Positions 9,323 to 16,668 of a stretch of DNA of 64,000 bases are shown one piece after another. The position numbers were made by a program, and so were the translations under genes. Position 1 is the stretch's first letter. Each line of letters starts with the position of its first letter. The DNA comes from Pseudomonas nunensis (lineage in GTDB: Bacteria; Pseudomonadota; Gammaproteobacteria; Pseudomonadales; Pseudomonadaceae): contig NZ_CP101125.1 in NCBI RefSeq assembly GCF_024296925.1, positions 3,660,501 through 3,724,500 of the forward strand, read 5' to 3'. Below the pieces are notes generated by a model. That model was not told the DNA's origin. It was given only the letters and a program-made list of their open reading frames with translations, and ran no database searches.

Positions 9323-10756
9323 GAACCAGCGTGCCCTGCTGGTGTACTGCGCATGACTGCGTTCGAGTGCACGCAGGTGGCCGCTGTTTTCGAGTTTCTC
9401 CAAGGCATAGGTGCGCGTGGTGTTGAGGAAGCGATAACGGGGCGTGACGTTGGCCTGTTCGACCGACAGCAGCGATTTGCGCACCAGGCGTTCCACGATG
9501 GCCAACAGGTGCATGGGCGGCAGCACGGCGCTACTGATCACGCCAATCGCCGCATCGAGAGTGAAACCCATTTTGAACACCGCCAAATGCTGCAAGACCA
9601 TTTGCTCCAGCGGGCTCAAGCGTTCGTAGCTCCAATCCAGCGCGGCTTTCAGGGTTTGATGGCGCGGCACGGCGGTGCGACGGCCCTGGGTCAGCAGCTG
9701 TAAGCAGTTGTCCAGTTGCGCTTGCAGCCCCACCAGCGCCAATGCATCGATCTGCGCCGCCGCCAATTCGATGGCCAGGGGCAGACCGTCGACCCTGCGG
9801 CAGATGTCGCGCACGGCGTTGAGGTCTTGTTCGCGCAGGGTGAAACCTTGCTGGCGTGCGCGGGCGCGGCTGACGAACAGTTGCACCGCCGAGTAGCTCA
9901 TGGTTTCGGCGACGCTGTACAACGCCGAGGCCGGCGGCACCGCCAGGGGAGGCAACCGCAGAACGCTTTCGTCCCGGGCCAGCAGCGGTTCGCGACTGGT
10001 GGCCAGGATCGACAAACGTGGTGCCATGGCCAATAAGTCGTCCACCAGGGTGCGGCAGCGTTTGAGCAGGTGCTCGCAATTGTCGAGCACCAACAAGGCA
10101 TGCCGAGAGGTCAGACCCGTGTCGAATGGCAGGCTGTTGGTCAGGTAATCGGCCACTTGCGCCGGATCGTCGAGGCTCGCCAGGTCAATCAACCAGACGC
10201 CGTCGCGGTAGTGCTGCAGCAGCAATTCGGCCACGCGCAACGCTACGGTGGTCTTGCCGATGCCGGCCGGGCCGGTCAGGGTCATGAATCGCCGAACCGG
10301 CAACTGGCGCACGATGCTGCCAACGATTGAGTCGCGACCGATGACCGGCGTGAGTCGCGCAGGCAGGTTGTGCTGGGGCGCGTGCACGCTGTCGATGAAC
10401 ACCGGCGTCGCTTCCAGCGTGCGCTGCACCGGGGCGATAAAGCTGTAGCCGCGCTGTGGGATATTGACGATATAGCGCGCGCCGTTCTGGCCATCGCCGA
10501 GTGCCCGACGCAGGGCGGCGATGTGCACGCGCAGGTTGATCTCTTCGACCACCGACGTCGGCCAGACCCGGGCGATCAATTCGTCCTTGCTGACCACATC
10601 GCCGGCGCGCTCAAGCAGCACCTGCAAAATATCCAGCGCCCGGCCCCCCATGCGCAGCGGCCGATCACCTTCAAGGATCAGGCGTTGGCTGGGGTGAAAC
10701 GCGTAGGGGCCGAACCGCAGCACCGCATCGCTGGTTAAATCTCTGAGGCTGTTCAT
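9287..10756 (-). CDS. Winged-helix/STAND ATPase transcriptional regulator, short form
   Basis: 489 residues and clearly paralogous to the product at 6485. It has the same winged helix (FGPYAFHPSQRLILEGDRPL ... NIPQRGYSFIAPV), Walker A GPAGIGKTT, Walker B LLVLDNCEHLL and ATSREPLL. It ends shortly after the ATPase's winged-helix extension and lacks the roughly 450-residue TPR-like region. Either it is a natural short subfamily or it lost its sensory half. ATG 10756 has only a weak upstream GTGAACG. The two paralogues converge with overlapping 3' ends, as if produced by an inverted duplication. Confidence 0.85.
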   Translation of the reverse strand: MNSLRDLTSDAVLRFGPYAFHPSQRLILEGDRPLRMGGRALDILQVLLERAGDVVSKDELIARVWPTSVVEEINLRVHIAALRRALGDGQNGARYIVNIPQRGYSFIAPVQRTLEATPVFIDSVHAPQHNLPARLTPVIGRDSIVGSIVRQLPVRRFMTLTGPAGIGKTTVALRVAELLLQHYRDGVWLIDLASLDDPAQVADYLTNSLPFDTGLTSRHALLVLDNCEHLLKRCRTLVDDLLAMAPRLSILATSREPLLARDESVLRLPPLAVPPASALYSVAETMSYSAVQLFVSRARARQQGFTLREQDLNAVRDICRRVDGLPLAIELAAAQIDALALVGLQAQLDNCLQLLTQGRRTAVPRHQTLKAALDWSYERLSPLEQMVLQHLAVFKMGFTLDAAIGVISSAVLPPMHLLAIVERLVRKSLLSVEQANVTPRYRFLNTTRTYALEKLENSGHLRALERSHAQYTSRARWFSGVPLAAEFVE

Positions 10757-10939
10757 GCACGTTCACGCGCTGAAACCTGGCCGGGCTCAAGGTTTGAAAC
10801 ATCCGTTGCGCCGTCTATCCAGGTCCCCGCACCTCCATTGCAAAACATTCACAGCTATCTTGGCAGGCATCCGTGACCGTACAACGTCCGCGCGGTGAGC
10901 AGTACGGACATCACGGTGCGCAATACAGCCACAAGCGCT

Positions 10940-11890
10940 CTAGCTGAACTGTTCGCGGTACTGCGCGGGGGTCAGGCCGAGTTTTTCACTGAACAGAAAG
11001 CGCATGTGCCGCACGCTGCCGAAGCCGCTTTTGTAGGCCACGGTCTTGAGCGGTGCATCGCAGGTTTCCAGCAGATTGCGAGCGTGGTCGATGCGCGCAC
11101 TTTGCAGGAATTCCATCGGCGTCATGTTCACCTCTCGCGCAAACAGACGCGCGAAGTGCCGCGAGCTCATGTTCGCCAAGCTCGCCATGCGTTCGATGCT
11201 GAAGGCTTCATCGAGGTGTTCCAGCACGTAGTTCTGCACACGCGTGATCGGCGTTTCCTGGGGCGCGACCGTCGCCATCAACGGACTGAACTGCGCCTGC
11301 CCGCCCTGGCGTTTCATCACCACCAGCAGCACTTTGGCCACGTCCTGCGCGACTTTCTTGCCATGGTCCTGAGCGACAATCGCCAAGGCCAGGTCGATGC
11401 CGGCGGTGACCCCGCCGGAGGTGATGAGTTGGCGATCCTCGACGTAGATCTGATCGGTCTCGACCATCGCCTTGGGAAAGCCTTTGATCAGCCGTTCGGT
11501 GTAGTGCCAGTGAGTGGTCACGCGATAACCGTCGAGCAACCCGGCATGCCCGAGCACGAACGCGCCGGTGCAGATCGAGCCATAACGTCCGGCACGGGTC
11601 ACGGCGCCGCGCAGCCAGTCCAGCAAGGGTTGCGGTTTGTCGTTATAGGCGCCGGGACCGCCAGGGATCAGCAACAAGTCGTAGGGCTCGCTGGCCTGAT
11701 CGATATGCAGGTCGGCCTGAACGCCGACGCCATTGGAGGCGCGAAGAGGACCGTGCTCGGTACCGATCATCGACAACACATAGTGGTCGGCCGGCTTGAG
11801 GTAACGGTTGGCGATGGAAAACACCTCCATCGGCCCGGCCATGTCGAGCAGGAGAAAGTTGGGGAACAGCACCATTGCCACGGTTTTCAT
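10940..11890 (-). CDS. GlxA-type regulator: DJ-1/PfpI domain plus AraC DNA-binding domain
   Basis: 316 residues from ATG 11890 (KTVAMVLFPNFLLLDMAGPM). Residues about 1-180 form a DJ-1/PfpI-like class I glutamine-amidotransferase fold with the nucleophile-elbow region YGSICTGAFVLGHAGLL. Residues about 210-316 carry two AraC helix-turn-helix motifs (FSIERMASLANMSSRHFARL and APLKTVAYKSGFGSVRHMRF). This is the architecture of GlxA/FtrA/CdhR regulators of amine and osmolyte catabolism in Pseudomonas. The upstream open frame runs through a REP pair and is not part of the gene. Its ligand and target are unknown; neither neighbour is an obvious catabolic partner. Confidence 0.85.
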   Translation of the reverse strand: MKTVAMVLFPNFLLLDMAGPMEVFSIANRYLKPADHYVLSMIGTEHGPLRASNGVGVQADLHIDQASEPYDLLLIPGGPGAYNDKPQPLLDWLRGAVTRAGRYGSICTGAFVLGHAGLLDGYRVTTHWHYTERLIKGFPKAMVETDQIYVEDRQLITSGGVTAGIDLALAIVAQDHGKKVAQDVAKVLLVVMKRQGGQAQFSPLMATVAPQETPITRVQNYVLEHLDEAFSIERMASLANMSSRHFARLFAREVNMTPMEFLQSARIDHARNLLETCDAPLKTVAYKSGFGSVRHMRFLFSEKLGLTPAQYREQFS

Positions 11891-11942
11891 GGGATCAACA
11901 TCATTGAAGTCATAAGAAGGTCTGCTTGCTGAACACAAAACC

Positions 11943-12037
11943 CCTGTGGGAGCGAGCTTGCTCGCGAAAGCGGTGGGTCCGCCAAAGCAGATGTCGACTG
12001 ACACGACGCCTTCGCGAGCAAGCCCGCTCCCACAGGG
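11943..12037. repeat. REP inverted pair
   Basis: GTGGGAGCGAGCTTGCTCGC and its inverted partner GCGAGCAAGCCCGCTCCCAC around a short loop, upstream of the GlxA-type gene. The remainder of 11891-12219 holds only promoter-length AT-richer DNA before the pirin gene. Confidence 0.9.
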
Positions 12038-12219
12038 TTGTGTGTTGTGCATTATGGCCAAGTACGGCGAAGGTGTCGGATAAGAATGCGTGATCGCCCG
12101 CACAAACTGTCAACCTGAAAGGGACAGTATTTCAATTTCCATCTACTTTTTGCATCGATCGGTAAACATTAACCTTCTCCTCACTCGGACGAATTCACGT
12201 CCTGACAGGAGATTTCATC

Positions 12220-12942
12220 ATGCTGACCCTTCGCAAAGCCTCGGATCGCGGCGCCGCCAATCACGGTTGGTTGAAGTCGTTCCATACCTTTTCCTTCGCC
12301 AACTATCGCAACCCGAAAGAACAGGGTTTTTCCGACTTGTTGGTGATCAACGATGACCGCGTGGCGGCCGGCAAAGGCTTTGGCCAGCACCCGCACCGGG
12401 ACATGGAGATTTTCTCCTATGTGCTCGAAGGCGCACTGGAACACAAAGACACCCTGGGCACCGGTTCGGTGATCCGTCCCGGCGATGTGCAACTGATGAG
12501 CGCCGGTAGTGGCGTGGCGCACAGCGAGTACAACCACTCGGCCACCCGTGGCGTGCACTTCCTGCAAATCTGGATCGTGCCGGAAGTCAGCGGCGCCAAA
12601 CCGCGTTATCAGCAAGAGCACTTCAGTACCCAGAAAAAACGCGGTCGCCTGCAGTTGATCATCTCCCCGGATGGGGCCAAGGGTTCGCTGTCGGTACGCC
12701 AGGATGCGCGGGTGTACGCCGGGCTGTTCGACGGCAAGGAAAGCGCGACCCTGGAACTCGCGGCCAATCGTTACGCCTATGTGCATGTGGCTCGTGGCAG
12801 TGTTGAGCTGAACGGCGTGCAGTTGCAGGAAGGCGATGGTGTACGGGTTCGTGAAGAACAGGTGCTCACGCTGAGCAATGGCGTGGATTCGGAGGTGTTG
12901 GTGTTTGACTTGCGGCCGCAGGAATTGCCGGAAATGCCATAA
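12220..12942 (+). CDS. Pirin-family protein (YhhW-like)
   Basis: A 240-residue bicupin of the pirin family; E. coli YhhW has quercetinase activity. Metal ligands expected in the N-terminal cupin are present: His57 and His59 in HPHRDME, His101 and Glu103 in HSEYN. The start is well defined, with CAGGAGA eight bases before ATG 12220. Cytosolic, probably iron- or nickel-binding. It is monocistronic, followed by an inverted repeat. Its physiological substrate is unknown; some pirins act as redox-dependent partners of other enzymes. Confidence 0.9.
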   Translation: MLTLRKASDRGAANHGWLKSFHTFSFANYRNPKEQGFSDLLVINDDRVAAGKGFGQHPHRDMEIFSYVLEGALEHKDTLGTGSVIRPGDVQLMSAGSGVAHSEYNHSATRGVHFLQIWIVPEVSGAKPRYQQEHFSTQKKRGRLQLIISPDGAKGSLSVRQDARVYAGLFDGKESATLELAANRYAYVHVARGSVELNGVQLQEGDGVRVREEQVLTLSNGVDSEVLVFDLRPQELPEMP

Positions 12943-12955
12943 CAACCACATGCCC

Positions 12956-13111
12956 CCGTAGCAGCTGTCGAGCCCCGGCGAGGCTGCGTTCGGCGGCGAA
13001 GCCGTCGTCAAATCAGCCATCGCGGTGTTTCAGGTACACCGAGGTAGCCGGATTGACGACGGCTTCGCCGCCGAACGCAGCCTCGCCGGGGCTCGACAGC
13101 TGCTACAGGGC
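12956..13111. repeat. Long inverted repeat, GTAGCAGCTGTCGAG type
   Basis: The left arm begins GTAGCAGCTGTCGAGCCCCG and continues to GCGGCGAAGCCGTCGTCAA. The right arm is its near-perfect complement ending CTCGACAGCTGCTAC, with a loop of about 50 bases. It lies between convergent pirin and LysR genes. A relative with a tandemly amplified left arm is at 50210. Confidence 0.9.
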
Positions 13112-13117
13112 TACGGG

Positions 13118-13993
13118 CTACTCGCCTGTACCGGAAAACCCCGCCACAATCTCATCAATCACCGCCCTCACCCGCGCCGTGTGCCGCAAATCGGCGTGGG
13201 TCACCAGCCATACGTCATACGGCACCGGTCGCGTGCGTTCCGGCCACAACCGGACCAGCCCGTCCCGCTCACCCATGTACACCGGAATCTCGCCCACCCC
13301 GATCCCCGCCGCAATGGATCGACGCACCAGCAGCCCGGACCCCAGGCTCGACACAATCCGTCCACGGGTCAGCGGTTCCGAGACCAGCGTCATCTCCTTG
13401 TTGCCCGCCAGATACGGCTGATACACCACCAAATCATGCCCTTCAAACGCCGAGCCCGGCTCGGGCACGCCGTGAGCGTCGACATAACCTCGGGAAGCGA
13501 ACAATCCCACCGGCCAGCGCGCAATGCGCCGGGCGATCAGGTCCGGGTTGTCCGGCCGCGCATTGCGCACCGCGATGTCGGCTTCGCGCTTGGCCAAGCT
13601 GATCATTTGCGTAGAGGCATCGAGTTGCACCTGCACATCCGGGTGTTTGTCGTGCAATCGGGCAATTGCCGGGATCAGAAAATCGATGGCCAGCGAATCC
13701 GTGGTGCTGACCCGCACCGTGCCGGTCAGCCGATCATCCAGGCCCTGGATCTGCCGTTGCAGGTCCAGCGCCGACACCTCCATTTTTTCCACAGCTTGCA
13801 ACGCCGCTTCGCCCACCGCCGTCAGCGCATAGCCTTCGGAAGTACGCAGGAACAGCGTCGCGCTCAAGGATTTTTCCAGCGCCGTGACCCGTCGCCCGAC
13901 CGTGGCCTGATCGACCCCCAGCACCCGCGCCGCACCGCGCAACGTGGATTCGCGGCACACCGCCAGAAACACCCGTGCGTCATCCCAATTCAT
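13118..13993 (-). CDS. LysR-family transcriptional regulator
   Basis: 291 residues with an N-terminal helix-turn-helix (WDDARVFLAVCRESTLRGAARVLGVDQATVGRRV region) of the branch whose members often regulate a divergent permease. The effector domain includes VRVSTTDSLAIDFLIPAIARL. ATG 13993 has CAGGGGTA upstream. The adjacent divergent gene is a YbfB-type MFS transporter. The 112-base gap contains the perfect palindrome GATGCATATATGCATC, a likely operator. Control of that MFS gene is inference from the divergent arrangement. Confidence 0.88.
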   Translation of the reverse strand: MNWDDARVFLAVCRESTLRGAARVLGVDQATVGRRVTALEKSLSATLFLRTSEGYALTAVGEAALQAVEKMEVSALDLQRQIQGLDDRLTGTVRVSTTDSLAIDFLIPAIARLHDKHPDVQVQLDASTQMISLAKREADIAVRNARPDNPDLIARRIARWPVGLFASRGYVDAHGVPEPGSAFEGHDLVVYQPYLAGNKEMTLVSEPLTRGRIVSSLGSGLLVRRSIAAGIGVGEIPVYMGERDGLVRLWPERTRPVPYDVWLVTHADLRHTARVRAVIDEIVAGFSGTGE

Positions 13994-14006
13994 ACCGTAC
14001 CCCTGC

Positions 14007-14022
14007 GATGCATATATGCATC
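14007..14022. promoter_or_regulatory. 16-bp perfect palindrome in divergent LysR/MFS promoter
   Basis: GATGCATATATGCATC reads identically on both strands and lies 14-29 bases upstream of the LysR start; a further CTGCATCAA half-site follows near 14048. Candidate LysR binding region, functioning in autoregulation and MFS control. Confidence 0.5.
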
Positions 14023-14105
14023 ACTGTAGCGCGAAATCGCTGCAATACTGCATCAATCATTCTCGGTAGGCTGGAGGCCAGAGATAACCTCACAGGACTG
14101 CTCTC

Positions 14106-15344
14106 ATGCACAGCACATCGACCACCTCACCCAGGGCCATTTGGCTGCCGATCTTTGCCGGCCTCTGCGCCAGTCTGGTCAGCATCGGCCTGGCGCGTTT
14201 TGCTTATACGCCGTTGATTCCTTCGTTGATCCAGGCGCAATGGTTTTCCGCCAGTGACGTGGTGTACCTCGGCGCCGCCAATCTGGTGGGTTACCTGATC
14301 GGCGCGCTGATCGGTCATCCAATGGCCCGCCGGATAGGCAACAGCAGCGCCCTGCGCCTGATGATGCTGGCGGTGACGCTGTCGTTTTTCGCCTGTGGCT
14401 TTCCCTTGTCGGTGAGCTGGTTCTTCGGCTGGCGTTTGCTGTCGGGCGTTGCTGGCGGCGCGATCATGGTGCTGGTGGCGGCGACCGTGTTGCCGCATGT
14501 TCCAGTGTCCCGTCGAGGCCTGGCCAGCGGTGCGATTTTTCTTGGCATCGGCTTGGGCATTGCCGGCTCGGGGACGATTGTTCCGCCGCTGCTGAGCCTG
14601 GGTTTGCAGAACACCTGGTTCGGGCTCGGTGCGCTGGCGCTGGTGCTGACCGCAGCGAGCTGGTTTGGCTGGCCGACCTCGACCCCGCAGCACGCCGCGC
14701 CAGCTCACAATGACAGCGTGAAATCGTCAACCCCGCCCGCTCTTTACCTGCTGTTCGCCCAATACGCTTTCATGGCGGCGGGCCTGGTGCCGGCAATGGT
14801 GTTCCTGGTGGATTTCGTCGCTCGCGGCCTCGGTGCCGGGGCGCATGTGGGTGCGCTGATTTGGGTCATGTATGGCCTGGGGGCGATTGTCGGGCCGGTG
14901 AGCTACGGTTTTCTGGCGGACAAACTCGGCGCGCGGTTGAGCATTAGGATCGTGCTGGTGGTGCAGGCGATTGCCTTGGGTTTGCTGGCGGTTTCCAATT
15001 CGTTCCTGGCCTTGGCGTTGCTCGCCGTGATCCTCGGCTCGTTCCCGCCGGGCATCGTGCCGCTGGCCTTGGCCCGGGTGCATGAACTGGTGCCCAATCA
15101 CCATCAGCAACAAATCGCCTGGAGCCGCGCCACGGTATCGTTCGCCACATTCCAGGCGCTGACCGGGTTTGCCTACTCGGCGATTTTCAATGCCACTGGC
15201 GGGCATCACGCGCTGTTGTTTGTGATCGCGGCTGGGGCCATTGTTGTGGCATTGGTTTTGGAGTTGGCGATGCGTTTATTCAACAACCCCCAATCCCCTG
15301 TGGGAGCGGGCTTGCTCGCGAAAGCGGCGGCCCATCCAACATAA
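14106..15344 (+). CDS. YbfB/YjiJ-family MFS transporter
   Basis: 412 residues with about twelve hydrophobic segments. The N-terminal LARFAYTPLIPSLI and the loop GHPMARRIGNSSALRLMML match the YbfB/YjiJ branch of the major facilitator superfamily; the substrate is unknown. It is divergent from a LysR gene. The C-terminal segment SPVGAGLLAKAAAHPT is translated from the left arm of the REP pair beginning at 15297, and the stop codon lies in that element's loop. The native terminus has therefore been replaced by repeat-derived residues, which is likely tolerated because it follows the last membrane helix. Confidence 0.88.
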   Translation: MHSTSTTSPRAIWLPIFAGLCASLVSIGLARFAYTPLIPSLIQAQWFSASDVVYLGAANLVGYLIGALIGHPMARRIGNSSALRLMMLAVTLSFFACGFPLSVSWFFGWRLLSGVAGGAIMVLVAATVLPHVPVSRRGLASGAIFLGIGLGIAGSGTIVPPLLSLGLQNTWFGLGALALVLTAASWFGWPTSTPQHAAPAHNDSVKSSTPPALYLLFAQYAFMAAGLVPAMVFLVDFVARGLGAGAHVGALIWVMYGLGAIVGPVSYGFLADKLGARLSIRIVLVVQAIALGLLAVSNSFLALALLAVILGSFPPGIVPLALARVHELVPNHHQQQIAWSRATVSFATFQALTGFAYSAIFNATGGHHALLFVIAAGAIVVALVLELAMRLFNNPQSPVGAGLLAKAAAHPT

Positions 15345-15388
15345 AAGGTGGCTGACACACCGCTTTCGCGAGCAGGCTCGCTCCCACA
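15297..15388. repeat. REP inverted pair overlapping the end of the MFS gene
   Basis: The left arm CTGTGGGAGCGGGCTTGCTC is coding and supplies the stop region of the preceding gene. The right arm GCGAGCAGGCTCGCTCCCAC is intergenic. Confidence 0.9.
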
Positions 15389-15451
15389 CTGAATTATTCG
15401 ATTGCTCAGGCGATCCCATTTACAAATCCCTTTCACCACAGGAACCCAAAA

Positions 15452-16450
15452 ATGACCCTGCCGCAAACCATGACCCTGATCGAAATCACCGAACCCGGCG
15501 GCCCCGAGGTCTTGAAACCTCGCGATGTGCCCATGCCCACCGTGGCCGCCGGTGAAGTGCTGATCCGCGTGCACGCCGCCGGGGTCAATCGCCCGGATGT
15601 GCTCCAGCGCGCCGGCAAGTACCCGATGAAACCTGGCATGAGCCTGATCCCCGGCCTGGAAGTGGCCGGCGAAGTCGTGGCCATCGGCAAAGGCGTCAGT
15701 GAGTTTGTGCTGGGCGACAAGGTCTGCGCCCTGACCAACGGCGGCGGCTACGCGCAATATTGCGTCGCCCCGGCCAGCCAGACGTTGCCGATCCCCGACG
15801 GCATGGACTGGATTCAGGCCGCCGCCATCCCGGAAACCTTCTTCACGGTCTGGGCCAACCTGTTCGAAATGGGCGGCGCGAGCAAAGGCCAGCGTGCCTT
15901 GATTCACGGCGGCACCAGCGGCATCGGCACCACCGCGCTGATGCTCTGCCGCGAGTTCGGCGTTGAAGCATTCGCCACCGCTGGCAGCGAAGAAAAGTGC
16001 GAGGCGATTCGCAAGCTCGGGGCCAAGGCGATCAACTACCGCGATCAGGATTTCGCCCAGGTCATCGCCGAGAAAACCGGCGGCAAAGGCGTCAACGTGA
16101 TCCTCGACATCATGGGTGGCTCGTACTTCAACAACAACGTGGCCGCGCTGGCGATGGAAGGCCGACTGGTGATGCTCGGCTTCCTCGGCGGCGCTCACGC
16201 CGACGGCGTCGACTTGCTGGCGATCATGGCCAAGCGCGCGATCATCACCGGCTCACTGCTGCGCTCGCGCACCCGGGAAGAGAAAGCCGCCATCGCCCAA
16301 GGGTTGTACGAATACGTCTGGCCGGTGCTGTCCGCCGGGCGTTGCCTGCCAATGATCGACAGGGTCTACCCGTTCACCGACGCCGCGCAGGCTCATGCGC
16401 GGATGGAAGCAGGCGATCACATCGGCAAGATCGTGTTGCAGATGAACTGA
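15452..16450 (+). CDS. Zinc-independent NAD(P)H:quinone oxidoreductase (MDR superfamily)
   Basis: 332 residues of the medium-chain dehydrogenase/reductase superfamily, quinone oxidoreductase/PIG3-like branch. The GroES-like N-terminal domain has AAGVNRPDVLQRAGKYP, and the Rossmann fold carries HGGTSGIGTTALML near residue 152. The catalytic-zinc ligands of alcohol dehydrogenases are absent, as expected for one-electron quinone reductases. CAGGAA precedes ATG 15452; an in-frame ATG at 15470 is an alternative. It is monocistronic and followed immediately by a good intrinsic terminator. Confidence 0.88.
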   Translation: MTLPQTMTLIEITEPGGPEVLKPRDVPMPTVAAGEVLIRVHAAGVNRPDVLQRAGKYPMKPGMSLIPGLEVAGEVVAIGKGVSEFVLGDKVCALTNGGGYAQYCVAPASQTLPIPDGMDWIQAAAIPETFFTVWANLFEMGGASKGQRALIHGGTSGIGTTALMLCREFGVEAFATAGSEEKCEAIRKLGAKAINYRDQDFAQVIAEKTGGKGVNVILDIMGGSYFNNNVAALAMEGRLVMLGFLGGAHADGVDLLAIMAKRAIITGSLLRSRTREEKAAIAQGLYEYVWPVLSAGRCLPMIDRVYPFTDAAQAHARMEAGDHIGKIVLQMN

Positions 16451-16469
16451 CATTCAACGCGTCTCCCCT

Positions 16470-16505
16470 GCCCGGTTTCTGACCTTCAGAACCCGGGCTT
16501 TTTAT
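16470..16505 (+). terminator. Rho-independent terminator
   Basis: Arms GCCCGGTTTCTG and CAGAACCCGGGC pair with one mismatch around a 5-base loop and are followed by TTTTTATT, 20 bases after the quinone oxidoreductase stop. Confidence 0.85.
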
Positions 16506-16515
16506 TGGGAAAAAC

Positions 16516-16606
16516 TTGTACAACCTTTTCACACAAACAACCGCTCATCGCTCTATACCGGCCACTCAACAAATAATTAGTTGTACACAGAACTTTTAAT
16601 GTACAA
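16516..16606. promoter_or_regulatory. Cluster of TTGTACA elements upstream of the GAF-EAL gene
   Basis: TTGTACAA (16516-16523), TTGTACA (16581-16587) and TGTACAA (16600-16606); the last two form an inverted pair. They precede the coding start by 60-150 bases. Probable binding sites for a dimeric regulator not identified here. Confidence 0.4.
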
Positions 16607-16668
16607 GAAAAGTCGTAATACGAGACACTATATTGACATCACCCAGGCGATCGCTCCAGGAGCAACAC

